This document shows positions 8,990 to 18,102 of a stretch of 64,000 bases of DNA, piece by piece (position 1 is the stretch's first letter; every line of letters begins with the position of its first letter). The stretch spans positions 668,462-732,461 of the forward strand of contig NZ_QAJL01000002.1 of NCBI RefSeq assembly GCF_003852525.1, written 5' to 3'. The position numbers were made by a program, and so were the translations under genes. The stretch is from Pedobacter sp. KBW06 (GTDB taxonomy: Bacteria > Bacteroidota > Bacteroidia > Sphingobacteriales > Sphingobacteriaceae). The notes under the pieces are model-generated. The model saw only the letters and a program-made list of their open reading frames with translations, was not told where the DNA came from and searched no databases.

Positions 8990-10793
8990 CCTTGCAGGGA
9001 TCATCACCATTAGTTTCATTGCCTTATTTACCTTCAACGCCTGTGCTCAGAATCACCAGCAAAACCAACAACAATTATCTCTTCTCCGAACCATCAGTAA
9101 CAATACCGTATTGCTGAACAATCAGGAAAACACCATCCCTTTGATCGATCTGGACAAAAAGAACATTGCTTCAGTCAGCCTTGGCTTTGCTTTTCATACC
9201 TCATTCGACAGCCTGCTGAACAAATACACCAAAGTGAGCAGCTTCTCCTCTGATCAGTATTTAAATTCAACCACACTAAATGATCTGGAGGACGACCTGA
9301 AGTACTTCAACCTGGTGATCATCTCCCTTCCAGTCTCAGCAGTTAACGATCCCAGAAATACCGGCTTCATCACCAGCCTGGCGAAAAGTAAAAAAATTAT
9401 CATTTCCCTATTCGGAGAAACCGGAAGCCTGCTCGCGTTTGACGGACTCAGCGCCCCGCTGATCTGGGCAAATCAGAATAATGAAGAGGCAGCCATCACC
9501 ATTCCTCAAATGATCTTTGGCGGAATCGGCATCAGCAAAAAACTAACTGCCAATTATTCTCCAAAATATACAACAGGATCAGGAACACTAACCAGCACCA
9601 CCCGCTTAAAGTATACACTTCCGGAAGATGCAGGCGTCAACTCAGACAACCTGAAAGAAATTGACAACATTGCCAACGAAGCGATCCGCGCTCAGGCAGC
9701 TCCCGGAATTGTGGTACTGGTTGCCAAAGACGGAAAGGTCATTTTCAACAAGGCTTATGGAAACCACACCTACAACAACGGACTTCCGGAAAAAGTAACA
9801 GACATTTTTGATCTGGCCTCCTTAACAAAGACCACCGCCACGACCCCAACGGTAATGCGTCTTTTTGAAGAACACAAACTGAACCTGGACACAAATATCG
9901 GAGCTTATATTCCAAAAGCAAGGTTATCACCTATGAACAACATTAAGGTTCGCGAGGTCATGTTGCATCAGGCAGGATTTATCCCTTATATCCCTTTCCA
10001 TAATTTTGTAAAAGCAGGAGATTACAGCAGGGATTCCAGCGCTGCTTATCCCACCAAAGTCGCCGACTTCTATTACATCAAAAAGGGGTTCTTCAAAGAT
10101 TTCATGTGGCCGAAAATGCTAAACTCCCCGATTCAAACCCGCGGAAAGTACGTATACAGCGACATCAGCATGTATGTAATGAAGGAAATCTCCGAACGCC
10201 TGAGCGGAATTCCCCTCGACACCTATGTCTGGGAAAACTTCTATAAACCACTTGGAATGCAAACCGCAGGCTTTCTACCCCGCAACCGCTTTACCAAAGA
10301 TCAGATCGTTCCTACAGAACAGGATACTTATTTCAGAAAAACTTTACTGGAGGGCTATGTACATGATCAGGGTGCTGCATTGGCAGGAGGCGTTTCCGGA
10401 CATGCAGGTTTATTTGCCAGTGCAAACGACGTGGCCATCATTTACCAAATGCTGCTAAACAAGGGCACCTATGGCGGTAACCGTTATTTTCAACCACAAA
10501 CCGTAGACATGTTCACTCAAAAACAATCCGATGTAAGCAGAAGAGGACTGGGCTTTGACCGCTGGGATCCGGATGCGAGCAAAAAATACCCTTCAGAACT
10601 CGCCTCTCCTCAAACTTACGGACATACCGGATATACCGGAACCTGCGTATGGGTAGACCCGGCGAAAGGCCTGGTATATGTCTTTTTATCCAACAGGGTA
10701 AACCCCTCGGTATCAGAAAAATTAGGCAGCATGAAAATCCGGCCAAGAATTCAGGATGCCATTTACAAAGCAATAGAAAAGGGAAGCGACTAA
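8976..10793 (+). CDS. Serine hydrolase: GH3 C-terminal-like domain plus beta-lactamase/PBP-like domain
   Basis: The start is placed at 8976 (MRKNNLAGI), which has a GGAG-type site just upstream and gives a signal peptide ending at ACAQ. The alternative ATG at 8955 adds seven non-signal residues. Residues ~25-210 resemble the C-terminal sandwich domain of family-3 glycosidases (RTISNNTVLLNNQENTIPL, then IISLPVSAVND). Residues ~220-600 are a beta-lactamase/class C PBP fold with S282-L-T-K285, Y394-S-D396 in place of YxN, and H550-T-G as the third motif. Related Bacteroidota proteins have a full GH3 catalytic domain in front; here it is absent. The hydrolase probably acts on wall peptides or small esters. 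Confidence 0.82.
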   Translation: MRKNNLAGIITISFIALFTFNACAQNHQQNQQQLSLLRTISNNTVLLNNQENTIPLIDLDKKNIASVSLGFAFHTSFDSLLNKYTKVSSFSSDQYLNSTTLNDLEDDLKYFNLVIISLPVSAVNDPRNTGFITSLAKSKKIIISLFGETGSLLAFDGLSAPLIWANQNNEEAAITIPQMIFGGIGISKKLTANYSPKYTTGSGTLTSTTRLKYTLPEDAGVNSDNLKEIDNIANEAIRAQAAPGIVVLVAKDGKVIFNKAYGNHTYNNGLPEKVTDIFDLASLTKTTATTPTVMRLFEEHKLNLDTNIGAYIPKARLSPMNNIKVREVMLHQAGFIPYIPFHNFVKAGDYSRDSSAAYPTKVADFYYIKKGFFKDFMWPKMLNSPIQTRGKYVYSDISMYVMKEISERLSGIPLDTYVWENFYKPLGMQTAGFLPRNRFTKDQIVPTEQDTYFRKTLLEGYVHDQGAALAGGVSGHAGLFASANDVAIIYQMLLNKGTYGGNRYFQPQTVDMFTQKQSDVSRRGLGFDRWDPDASKKYPSELASPQTYGHTGYTGTCVWVDPAKGLVYVFLSNRVNPSVSEKLGSMKIRPRIQDAIYKAIEKGSD

Positions 10794-10900
10794 GAAAACC
10801 CAGGCAGATCGAATTGTAACATTTTTGATAACTTTTATTTTGATACCTTCCGAATTAAAGGTAAATTAGTTAGGACCATACAAAACCAAAAACTAATGAA

Positions 10901-11466
10901 ATGAAAAAGTTAACATTAACTGTTATGGCATTGCTGATGCTTGTCATAACCTGCCGGGTTCAGGCACAGGACGACGCCATGATGAAAGCATGGCAAGCCT
11001 ATATGACCCCTGGCGATGTGCACAAAATGATGGCTAAGGGCAATGGGATGCAGAAGTAACGATGTGGATGGTACCCGGAGCACCCCCGGAAAAGAGCAAA
11101 GGAAGCTCAGAAAATTCAATGATTATGGGTGGACGTTATCAAAAATGTCTTTTTAAAGGAACCATGATGGGGATGCCATTTGAAGGAATGAGCATTATGG
11201 GCTATGACAATTCAAAAAAAGCCTTTGTCAGCAGCTGGATAGACAACATGGGCACAGGCATCATGCACATGGATGGTACCTGGGATGATGCTTCCAGGTC
11301 GATCAACTTTAAAGGTACCTGTGTAGATCCGATGACAGGGAAAGACACCAGTATTCGTCAGGTGATGAAGTTTGTGGATGACAACAACCAGATCCTGGAA
11401 ATGTATTGTAACATGGATGGAAAAGAAATGAAAAACATGGAGATCAAATATTCAAGAAAAAAATAA
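10901..11466 (+). pseudogene. DUF1579-family secreted protein gene, split by a one-base frameshift
   Basis: An ATG at 10901 opens a signal peptide (MKKLTLTVMALLMLVITC), followed by DDAMMKAWQAYMTPGDVHKMM and a stop at 11057-11059. In another frame, from about 11044, the protein continues as WDAEVTMWMVPGAPPEKSKG through to KYSRKK at 11466. The two halves fit one ~188-residue DUF1579-type protein if one base is restored beside 11043, giving K-G-N/K-W-D-A-E-V-T-M-W. The downstream part alone could start at 11062 (134 residues) but would lack a signal peptide. This is a real recent mutation or a sequencing/assembly slip. The function of the family is unknown. Confidence 0.85.
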
Positions 11467-11493
11467 GCTTGAATTCTATCTATGAACTTCAAC

Positions 11494-11530
11494 AAAAAAG
11501 GGTCCTTAACTTTCATTAAGGACCCTTTTA
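11494..11530. terminator. Bidirectional intrinsic terminator
   Basis: A perfect stem GGGTCCTTAA/TTAAGGACCC with a six-base loop is flanked by A-runs on the left and T-runs on the right. It can therefore end transcripts from the DUF1579 gene on plus and the oxygenase gene on minus. Confidence 0.9.
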
Positions 11531-11547
11531 TAGTTTATCAGAATGGA

Positions 11548-12510
11548 TTATTTCTTCAATCCGATTTCTCTTAAACGCTCATCAAGATATTCTCCTGCAG
11601 TCATATCTTCATATACTTTCGGATGTGCCTCATCAATGGTAGATTCCAGACTTGTTAAATCCATATCTGAACGTGGATGTAAGAAGAAAGGAACAGAGAA
11701 ACGGGAAGTTTTCATCAGTTCACGTGGTGGGTTTACCACTCTGTGCGTAGTAGAACGTAATTTGTTGTTGGTTAAACGTTGCAACATATCTCCAACATTG
11801 ACTACGATATCGGTATGACCGGCCTTGATTGGCAACCATTCGTTGCTGCGGGTCAGGACTTCTAATCCATCCGCACTTGCACCAATCAATAAAGTGATCA
11901 GGTTAATGTCTTCATGTGCACCTGCACGAACTGCATCATCAGGTAAAGCATCCGGATTTTCAATTGGAAAATAATGAATTCCTCTTAGAATCGAATTGCC
12001 ATTATGTACATGTTTATCGAAATAATCAATCGGCAGGGACAGATAGGTAGCAATGGCACGTAAAAGGTGTTTACCATTGTCTTCTAAACGCTGATAGATT
12101 TCGCGGGTTACTTCATTGAATTCAGGAAGCTCTTCTAATACCTCATTATCCGGATATTCTGCTTTAATCACATCTCCATCGGTCACTTCCTGACCAATCT
12201 GCCAGAATTCCTTCAGATCTGCGGTTTTAGCACCTTTAGCCGTTTCCTTTCCCGGGCTGGTGTATCCGCGCTGACCGGCAAGCTCTACCTTTTCGTATTT
12301 CTTTTTCTGCTCCGGGCTCAGTCCGAAAACTGCCTGAATATTTTTGTATAGCTTATCAATTAACTCCTGACTTACACCATGATTAGTGATGGTTACAAAA
12401 CCAGAATCATTGAAGGCCCTGCCCAATTCGTCAGAGAACTTTTTACGCTGTGCTTCATCGCCATCGATGTAAGAGCTCAGGTCTAAACTTGGAATATAAG
12501 GTGTTGACAT
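11548..12510 (-). CDS. 2-oxoglutarate/Fe(II)-dependent oxygenase, isopenicillin N synthase-like
   Basis: The 320-residue cytoplasmic protein has the non-haem dioxygenase N-terminal domain (SYIDGDEAQRKKFSDELGRAF, GFVTITNHGV) and the 2OG-Fe(II) double-stranded beta-helix domain. The iron triad is H199-x-D201 (GAHEDINLITLL) and H256 (STTHRVVNPP). The 2-oxoglutarate-binding Arg and Ser follow in SRFSVPFF. Members of this group oxidise small molecules, and no substrate can be assigned from context. The gene stands alone, bounded by a bidirectional terminator and a 248-bp intergenic region before msrA. Confidence 0.9.
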   Translation of the reverse strand: MSTPYIPSLDLSSYIDGDEAQRKKFSDELGRAFNDSGFVTITNHGVSQELIDKLYKNIQAVFGLSPEQKKKYEKVELAGQRGYTSPGKETAKGAKTADLKEFWQIGQEVTDGDVIKAEYPDNEVLEELPEFNEVTREIYQRLEDNGKHLLRAIATYLSLPIDYFDKHVHNGNSILRGIHYFPIENPDALPDDAVRAGAHEDINLITLLIGASADGLEVLTRSNEWLPIKAGHTDIVVNVGDMLQRLTNNKLRSTTHRVVNPPRELMKTSRFSVPFFLHPRSDMDLTSLESTIDEAHPKVYEDMTAGEYLDERLREIGLKK

Positions 12511-12758
12511 ATTGATTTATTTATAGGTATTAACAGCATAAATTTAAGAAAGAATTGTTAATAAACGTTAAATAACAATACTTATCTTGCGTAACATTCT
12601 GCAAATAACGAGATTAAGTTATACACATTTTTCTGATTGAAAAATCAAATTATCAGTCAAATGTAATTTAGGTTACGAAGGGTATCCTGCAAAAACTATA
12701 AAGCCTACTCTTACGTAATATATCTTGAAAAGTGTTTTTTCAACTTGTATTTACAATC

Positions 12759-13367
12759 ATGAAGTATTTATCAATTATGATCCTAGTTCTCTTATCAGCA
12801 TTGTCAGCAGACCAGGCTGATGCACAGTCTAAAAAATTACAGAAAGCAACTTTTGGAATGGGATGCTTCTGGTGTTCAGAAGCACTTTTCCAGCGACTTG
12901 ACGGGGTCAGCAGTGTAAGGTCCGGCTATGAAGGCGGAGATGTGGCCAACCCTTCTTATGAAGATGTCTGTACCGGAACAACCGGACATGCAGAAGTAAT
13001 TGAGGTTACTTATGACCCGCTTAAAATAAAATACGACGAACTTTTAGAAGTTTTCTGGAAGAGCCATGATCCGACTACTTTAAACCGTCAGGGGGCAGAT
13101 GTAGGCACTCAGTACCGCTCTGTGGTTTTCTACCATAACGACGAACAGAAACAAATTGCAGAGAAATATAAAAAAGAACTGAATGACACCCGTGCTTTTG
13201 GAAAACCGGTGGTCACCGCGATCAATAAAGCAGCAACCTTTTATCCGGCAGAGAGCTATCACCAGGATTATTTCAATAAAAATGGAAGTCAGCCTTATTG
13301 CCGTATGGTCATCCTTCCTAAACTGGAGAAGCTGGAAAAGATCTTTAAAGCAAAACTGAAACACTAA
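12759..13367 (+). CDS. msrA: Peptide-methionine (S)-S-oxide reductase, exported
   Basis: MsrA reduces methionine-S-sulfoxide in damaged proteins. The catalytic motif GCFWCSE (C36) is followed by the usual GYEGGDVANPSYEDVCTG, TGHAEVIEVTYDP and GTQYRSVVF blocks. The ATG at 12759 is chosen because it gives a clean signal peptide ending at DAQ; an upstream GTG at 12732 only adds unrelated residues. Export implies repair of envelope proteins. The protein is MsrA only, about 202 residues, with no fused MsrB. A strong terminator follows, so it is probably monocistronic. Confidence 0.96.
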   Translation: MKYLSIMILVLLSALSADQADAQSKKLQKATFGMGCFWCSEALFQRLDGVSSVRSGYEGGDVANPSYEDVCTGTTGHAEVIEVTYDPLKIKYDELLEVFWKSHDPTTLNRQGADVGTQYRSVVFYHNDEQKQIAEKYKKELNDTRAFGKPVVTAINKAATFYPAESYHQDYFNKNGSQPYCRMVILPKLEKLEKIFKAKLKH

Positions 13368-13384
13368 GCTAACAGTTAAAAGCT

Positions 13385-13423
13385 AAAAGCGGTTTGGATG
13401 TTAAACATCCAAACCGCTTTTTT
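13385..13423 (+). terminator. Intrinsic terminator of msrA
   Basis: Fourteen bases, AAGCGGTTTGGATG, pair with CATCCAAACCGCTT around a TTAAA loop, followed by a run of six T. It lies 18 bp after the msrA stop. Confidence 0.92.
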
Positions 13424-13614
13424 GTAAAACAAAATCCTTTCCCAGCCGTTAAAACAGATACAAACTCATTACCCGTGAAACCATCATCAGCATACTACTT
13501 ACAAAAAGCAATGAACCTCGCTTGCGAGCTCATGAATAGCATTGAAAATAATAAATATCAATGAATAATATGCTTATGATAGCTTCATAACGATTAAAAA
13601 ACAATTAGATCCTG

Positions 13615-14091
13615 ATGAAAAAACAAATCTTAACTCTCGCTACGGTATCCATATTACTATGGAGCTGTACTAATGAAACAAAAAAGACGTCTGATGCAGA
13701 CAGTACTGCAAAAACGGAAAAAACAGACAGCACTGTAAAGACAGCAGATGAAGCCATCAACGATGGCCATAATGCTCAGAATTCGCTGGACTGGAATGGC
13801 ACTTATAAAGGAGTCCTTCCCTGCGCAGATTGTGAAGGCATCCAAACAGAACTTACCCTTAACCAGGACATGACCTTTGTACTCAAGACAAATTACATGG
13901 GCAAAGACACAAAGTTTCCTCAGGATAAAGGAACATTCAAATGGGACAGCACTGGTTCAAAAGTAGAACTGATCGGGCTAAAGGATCAGCCAAACACTTA
14001 TTTTGTTGGAGAAAATAAACTGATACAACTGGATATGGAGGGAAAAGAAATCACCGGAGCACTCGCAGACAAATATATCCTCAAGAAATAA
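13615..14091 (+). CDS. NlpE-like copper-resistance lipoprotein
   Basis: The 158-residue protein has a lipobox (LLWSCTNE) and a low-complexity Lys/Thr/Asp linker (residues ~20-50). An NlpE N-terminal-like domain follows, starting WNGTYKGVLPCADCEGIQTELTL. The CADC cysteine pair in this position is the family hallmark. E. coli NlpE senses envelope and copper stress through the Cpx system; that system is not evident here, so only the domain is asserted. It stands alone between terminators. Expected location is an envelope membrane facing the periplasm. Confidence 0.85.
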   Translation: MKKQILTLATVSILLWSCTNETKKTSDADSTAKTEKTDSTVKTADEAINDGHNAQNSLDWNGTYKGVLPCADCEGIQTELTLNQDMTFVLKTNYMGKDTKFPQDKGTFKWDSTGSKVELIGLKDQPNTYFVGENKLIQLDMEGKEITGALADKYILKK

Positions 14092-14132
14092 ATGACAAAG
14101 CGAACTGATCAGTCAACTTTAGTTCATCAAAG

Positions 14133-14170
14133 AAAGGCCCTGTAAACATCAATGTTTTACAGGGCCTTTA
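14133..14170. terminator. Intrinsic terminator between convergent genes
   Basis: The stem AAAGGCCCTGTAAAACAT on one strand, or AAAGGCCCTGTAAACAT on the other, closes on itself around a short loop with T-rich flanks both ways. It lies 40 bp past the NlpE-like gene and ~95 bp past the AIM24 gene end. Confidence 0.88.
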
Positions 14171-14264
14171 TCATTTGTGTGCTATTGATCCCTGCTCTCC
14201 CCGTATTTCCATTTTGAAGGATCAAAAAGAGTCATCTGATCAGATTTGGGACCAAAATATCTGT

Positions 14265-14966
14265 TTAAGATTTAGCGGCGTATTTCACTTCTTCATAAGG
14301 CTGAACTAAAACCCATCCTTCGCCCATAAATTCCAGCTGGAAAGATTCCCCACTACCTCTTCCAATAAATGAACCGAATGTTAAATTCGTTTTGATTTTT
14401 GGCGTTAGATTTTCAGACCAGGCTACAGTAGCATTTGGATCGGTAAAAACAGGCTGACCAGGAGTCACTTTTAATAGAATAGGCTCTCCATGGGTAGTGA
14501 TGGCAATATAACCTGAACCGGAAAGTTTCACTTGAAATAAACCTCCGGACATCATTCCGGCAACACTTTTAAGCATTTTGATTTCATTCTGAATACTTTC
14601 TTCCAATGCCAGAACATCATTGCCATTTACAAATATGGCTTCATTTTTCAGTTTTATGATCTTTACTTTCTTACCCTCATCGGCCAGATATAGCTTTCCG
14701 GTTCCGGCAGCATACATTAAAGACGTTCCTTCTCCGGATATCGCCTTTTTAAGTAAGCCGCCAAGTCCTTTACTCATCATGCCTTCTCTTTTGAAATCGA
14801 CATTACCGATATAAGCCACCATGGAGCCGGCCTTAGCCATTATCCTTTGATTATTAAGATTAACCTCCAATAGGGAGGGCTTTTCCAATTCAAAAAAATC
14901 ATTTTCGTTAGGATCTTCTGCAGCCTCCAGAATAAATTCATTCAGTGTGTATTCTCTTTTATTCAT
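14265..14966 (-). CDS. AIM24 family protein
   Basis: The 233-residue soluble protein shows AIM24/DUF124 phrases: AKAGSMVAYIGNVDF, KGLGGLLKKAISGEGTSLMYAAGTGKLYLAD, and later GSGYIAITTHGEPILL and GSFIGRGSGESFQLEF. The fold is a repeated beta-roll related to tryptophan-RNA-binding proteins. Bacterial members have no settled function; the yeast namesake is a mitochondrial inner-membrane factor. It has no signal peptide and its neighbours give no hint. Confidence 0.88.
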   Translation of the reverse strand: MNKREYTLNEFILEAAEDPNENDFFELEKPSLLEVNLNNQRIMAKAGSMVAYIGNVDFKREGMMSKGLGGLLKKAISGEGTSLMYAAGTGKLYLADEGKKVKIIKLKNEAIFVNGNDVLALEESIQNEIKMLKSVAGMMSGGLFQVKLSGSGYIAITTHGEPILLKVTPGQPVFTDPNATVAWSENLTPKIKTNLTFGSFIGRGSGESFQLEFMGEGWVLVQPYEEVKYAAKS

Positions 14967-15189
14967 GTAATTTTTTTATTTAATCTTATACGTTGCATGA
15001 ATATAGAAACTTAAAAGTTCATACTATTAAAAACTGCGTAAAAACGCATGTCAAATTCGCAGCAGAAAACAGTTATTATCCTTAAGCGTAAAACGTCAGA
15101 TTTTCATAAGGCATAATCAACTCCTTTTTTCAGGCACTGATCAACGGCGATTATAAATTCAGGGAAGCATGTCAAGTTATTCAGAGCTC

Positions 15190-15229
15190 AAAAAAAATGG
15201 GATTTGAACTTCTGGTTCAAATCCCATTT
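15190..15229 (-). terminator. Intrinsic terminator of the GDSL/FadL operon
   Basis: Read on minus, AAATGGGATTTGAAC pairs with GTTCAAATCCCATTT around a five-base loop and runs into a T-tract. It sits 19 bp past the hydrolase stop. Confidence 0.9.
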
Positions 15230-15247
15230 CGGCATAATAAGGTATTA

Positions 15248-16537
15248 TTAAGGGAACTTCACCCCTCTATATTTAGTCACATCCACAATCGGGATAGAAG
15301 AACCGTATTTTGAATTAATAGATCTGATAAACTCATTGGCTACAATTGAATAACCAAGCGGAGTCAGGTGAATTCCATCTAAAGAGAAGATATTACCAGT
15401 AATAAAGGCCGCACTGACTCTCACTCCGTTAACATCCTTACCTGCGCCATATTCTTTTAACAGTGCATAAGCATCAACCAAGGCCAAACCTTTAGCCGCA
15501 GCAACAGATTTGATTGTCGTATTATAAGCATTTGTATAATCAGCAACTATTGCCGCCTCATCCTTGTCCAATACCCATTTACTTTCAATTGGATTTAATG
15601 GGTGTAAACCATAAGGAATTCCTCCCGTAGGTACGCCGATCACACCAGCAGAAAGCAGGGGAAGTACGAAATAATCCTGAGCCGTTGCTGCTCTGGTAAC
15701 GTTTGCGCCTGTCTTGATATAAATTGCAGTCACTGTAGGCGCAGTTGCCTGTACCGTTGCTAATATTGAAGCCAAAGTAACCGTATTAAAATAAGGTGTA
15801 CCTAACACATCCGGGATCGTTGCAACCACCCCTTTGGCACCTTTATCCGTCATCTTATTGGCAGCCAGATTGTATAAAGCGGTAAAAGTTGCTTTAGGTG
15901 TTGGCTGATCCGCAGGATTTGCACCTCCGGAACTTGCATATCCCAGGATGTCATTATTCCCTAACCACATGCTAAAAAAAGTATAGGGATTAGCGGTTAC
16001 AAAGTCCAGATATGGAGTCGTATTTCCAGGAGCATTTCCTGGCAGCAATCTTTCATAGAATCCATTCAGGTTACCATATTGAGGAACGGTAATGTGCAAT
16101 AGCTTAATCCCCGGAACACCATAGTTGTTAAGATCTCCGGTATACTTCGTAAAAAGCGTTACGGCACCAGATTCCGGTCTTACTGCCAAATTGGTATTCT
16201 GCATTACGATTTGCGGTAATCCTTTCGCATCGAATCCTTTTAATACCAGATGACCGGAACCATCCGCTTCGCTATCTTTAAAAAACGGAGTAGAAAAAGA
16301 TCCGCCACCTACAGCTTTCATCTGTTCGGCGATCATTCCGGGATAAGAGTTTTTCTGTCCGTCCAGGAACAATCCGTTATCCGCATAACCGGAAGTCAGG
16401 GAATTTCCTACGGCGATGTATCTTGAAAAATCAGCCGAACCTTTGGTAGGCGTAATTTCTTTGAGCTCTGGTTTGCAGGAAGCCATTCCAAGAAGAGCGA
16501 CCGCAAAAATACTTTTATATATAAAATTTGATTTCAT
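15248..16537 (-). CDS. SGNH/GDSL-hydrolase lipoprotein
   Basis: The start at 16537 (MKSNFIYKSIF) gives a lipoprotein signal with lipobox LLGMASC; a longer start at 16567 would overlap the upstream gene and precede the signal with charged residues. SGNH blocks are visible: VGNSLTSGYADNG (nucleophile Ser in GNSL rather than GDSL), WLGNNDILGYA (block III Asn) and LDGIHLTPLGY (block V Asp/His). Such enzymes cleave esters of lipids or acylated glycans. It lies directly downstream of a FadL-type porin gene, a pairing that suggests lipid or fatty-ester handling at the outer membrane. Confidence 0.88.
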   Translation of the reverse strand: MKSNFIYKSIFAVALLGMASCKPELKEITPTKGSADFSRYIAVGNSLTSGYADNGLFLDGQKNSYPGMIAEQMKAVGGGSFSTPFFKDSEADGSGHLVLKGFDAKGLPQIVMQNTNLAVRPESGAVTLFTKYTGDLNNYGVPGIKLLHITVPQYGNLNGFYERLLPGNAPGNTTPYLDFVTANPYTFFSMWLGNNDILGYASSGGANPADQPTPKATFTALYNLAANKMTDKGAKGVVATIPDVLGTPYFNTVTLASILATVQATAPTVTAIYIKTGANVTRAATAQDYFVLPLLSAGVIGVPTGGIPYGLHPLNPIESKWVLDKDEAAIVADYTNAYNTTIKSVAAAKGLALVDAYALLKEYGAGKDVNGVRVSAAFITGNIFSLDGIHLTPLGYSIVANEFIRSINSKYGSSIPIVDVTKYRGVKFP

Positions 16538-16560
16538 TATATTTTTTCTGAAAAGGTTAA

Positions 16561-17775
16561 CTACCATTTATAAGAGAAAGAGATACCTGGGATATACGCT
16601 GCAGTTTTAAACTCACCGCTCAAGCCTGTTTCAATATTAGTTTCATTTCTGGCTTTCACATTTTCATATAGGAAAGACAAATCAATAAGGAACCTTTCAG
16701 ATGCCTTAAATCCAAGACCCGCGCTTAACAGAAGGCGGTTCGCATCCGGAACTTCCGGTGTTACATACCCTTTTCCTACCGGTGTAAATGCATAAGCAAT
16801 ACCCGCACGCAGGGCTAACCTTGTGGTGGTTTGATTTTGAATACCCAGACGTAAAGCTGCTGCATCGTGGTAATTTCTAGGTGATTTAGTGTCAGGAATC
16901 CGGGCATTGTTGTCATAGTCAAAAGCCAGTTCTTTGTATTTACTCCAGTGCACCCAGTTTGCATCTACTGCAATCGTTGTTTTTTCGGATGGATAAAAGC
17001 CCAGTCCAATGGAAGTTGTGGCCGGTAAAGGAAGTTCTGCGTTAAATTTCGTTGGCATGCTCGCTTTCAATGCGTCAGGAACATCAAAGATGGCATCACC
17101 ATTTTTAACTGTTGCCGTGATCTGCGAGCGGTGGGTAATACCGATAGAAACACCGGATACCGTTTGAACATAGATCCCTGCATTCCAGCCAAAATCCTTT
17201 GCATCACCTTTTAGTTTTGCAGTTGAGGCTTCTCCATTTGACTTCGTGATTGGAACTGCTCTTCTCAAATCAACTTTCCCTAAGGAATATACCAAACCTC
17301 CACCGATACCAATATTGTCGGTAATTTTCAAACTAAGCGTTGGCTGGATATAAATGGCTTGTAAATCAAGAGAGGTTACTGTATATTTTCCTGTCCAGTC
17401 TTCTTTCCAGTGCATTGCTCCACCAAACGGGGTGTAGATGCCAATACCAAACCTAAGGCGGTTAGCTGGTGAACCGAATACAGCATAACCCATTACAGGG
17501 GTTGCTATTTTATCTTTATTGTATTCCGTAATGTTGGAGCCATTTTCGCGAAATGCTGTTTTAAGATACAAGGGACTGATACCAGCCTGAATACCATTTT
17601 TCTTTAGGAATGAAACTGCTCCCGGGTTAAAAAACACAGCAGCTTCGTCCAGGGCAACGCCGGTTCCGGCACCTCCCATGGCGGTTTGCTTTTGCCCTTG
17701 AAGGTTTACCTGGAAGGATTGGGAGTAGCCTAGAATAGGCACAGCCAGTAAAAAGCTTAGTAGGATCTTTTTCAT
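16561..17775 (-). CDS. OmpP1/FadL-family outer-membrane transporter
   Basis: The 404-residue beta-barrel protein has a signal peptide ending GYSQ. The FadL-type plug follows at once (FQVNLQGQKQTAMGGAGTGVALDEAAVFFNPGA, cited by its ends). Alternating strands include RFGIGIYTPFGGAMHW and TTSIGLGFYPSEKTTIAVD, and the C-terminus ends in an aromatic (ISFSYKW), as barrels do. FadL members let hydrophobic molecules cross the outer membrane. It precedes the GDSL lipoprotein gene by 23 bp, so the two should share a transcript. Confidence 0.9.
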   Translation of the reverse strand: MKKILLSFLLAVPILGYSQSFQVNLQGQKQTAMGGAGTGVALDEAAVFFNPGAVSFLKKNGIQAGISPLYLKTAFRENGSNITEYNKDKIATPVMGYAVFGSPANRLRFGIGIYTPFGGAMHWKEDWTGKYTVTSLDLQAIYIQPTLSLKITDNIGIGGGLVYSLGKVDLRRAVPITKSNGEASTAKLKGDAKDFGWNAGIYVQTVSGVSIGITHRSQITATVKNGDAIFDVPDALKASMPTKFNAELPLPATTSIGLGFYPSEKTTIAVDANWVHWSKYKELAFDYDNNARIPDTKSPRNYHDAAALRLGIQNQTTTRLALRAGIAYAFTPVGKGYVTPEVPDANRLLLSAGLGFKASERFLIDLSFLYENVKARNETNIETGLSGEFKTAAYIPGISFSYKW

Positions 17776-18102
17776 ATTTGGATAGGGTTAAATTGATATT
17801 CGGTTCATCTCAAAGAAACATTTAATGTCGATCTTATTCTAGATTAACAATTTCAATCTGATTGAGTTTGCAGCAAAACAATTATGCTTGCATAACAATA
17901 AACGATTTTACGGAATAAAAAAAACTAATCCAAATGTTATCGCATACTTTTTGTCACAATCAAGTATCATCTAAAAGTAAAAAGCAAAAAACAATGGACA
18001 AGATATCAGTAACATACCTACATTTGCTAACAGTGTTATTTATTTAGTCGCTATATAACTTGCACGCAAAAAAAGAAAAATTTTAGATAAAAAAATAAGA
18101 AT
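17776..18102. other. Divergent promoter region between fadL-like and nitroreductase genes
   Basis: These 327 bases are AT-rich with no gene. They contain a small inverted repeat TTATGC-TT-GCATAA (17882-17895). A -7-like box TACATTTG at 18019-18026 faces the nitroreductase gene but has no clear -33 partner. Confidence 0.5.

Noticed and set aside
17882..17895. TTATGC-TT-GCATAA as a regulator site
   Set aside because: Short, AT-rich and not aligned with any promoter box; kept only as a note in the intergenic entry.
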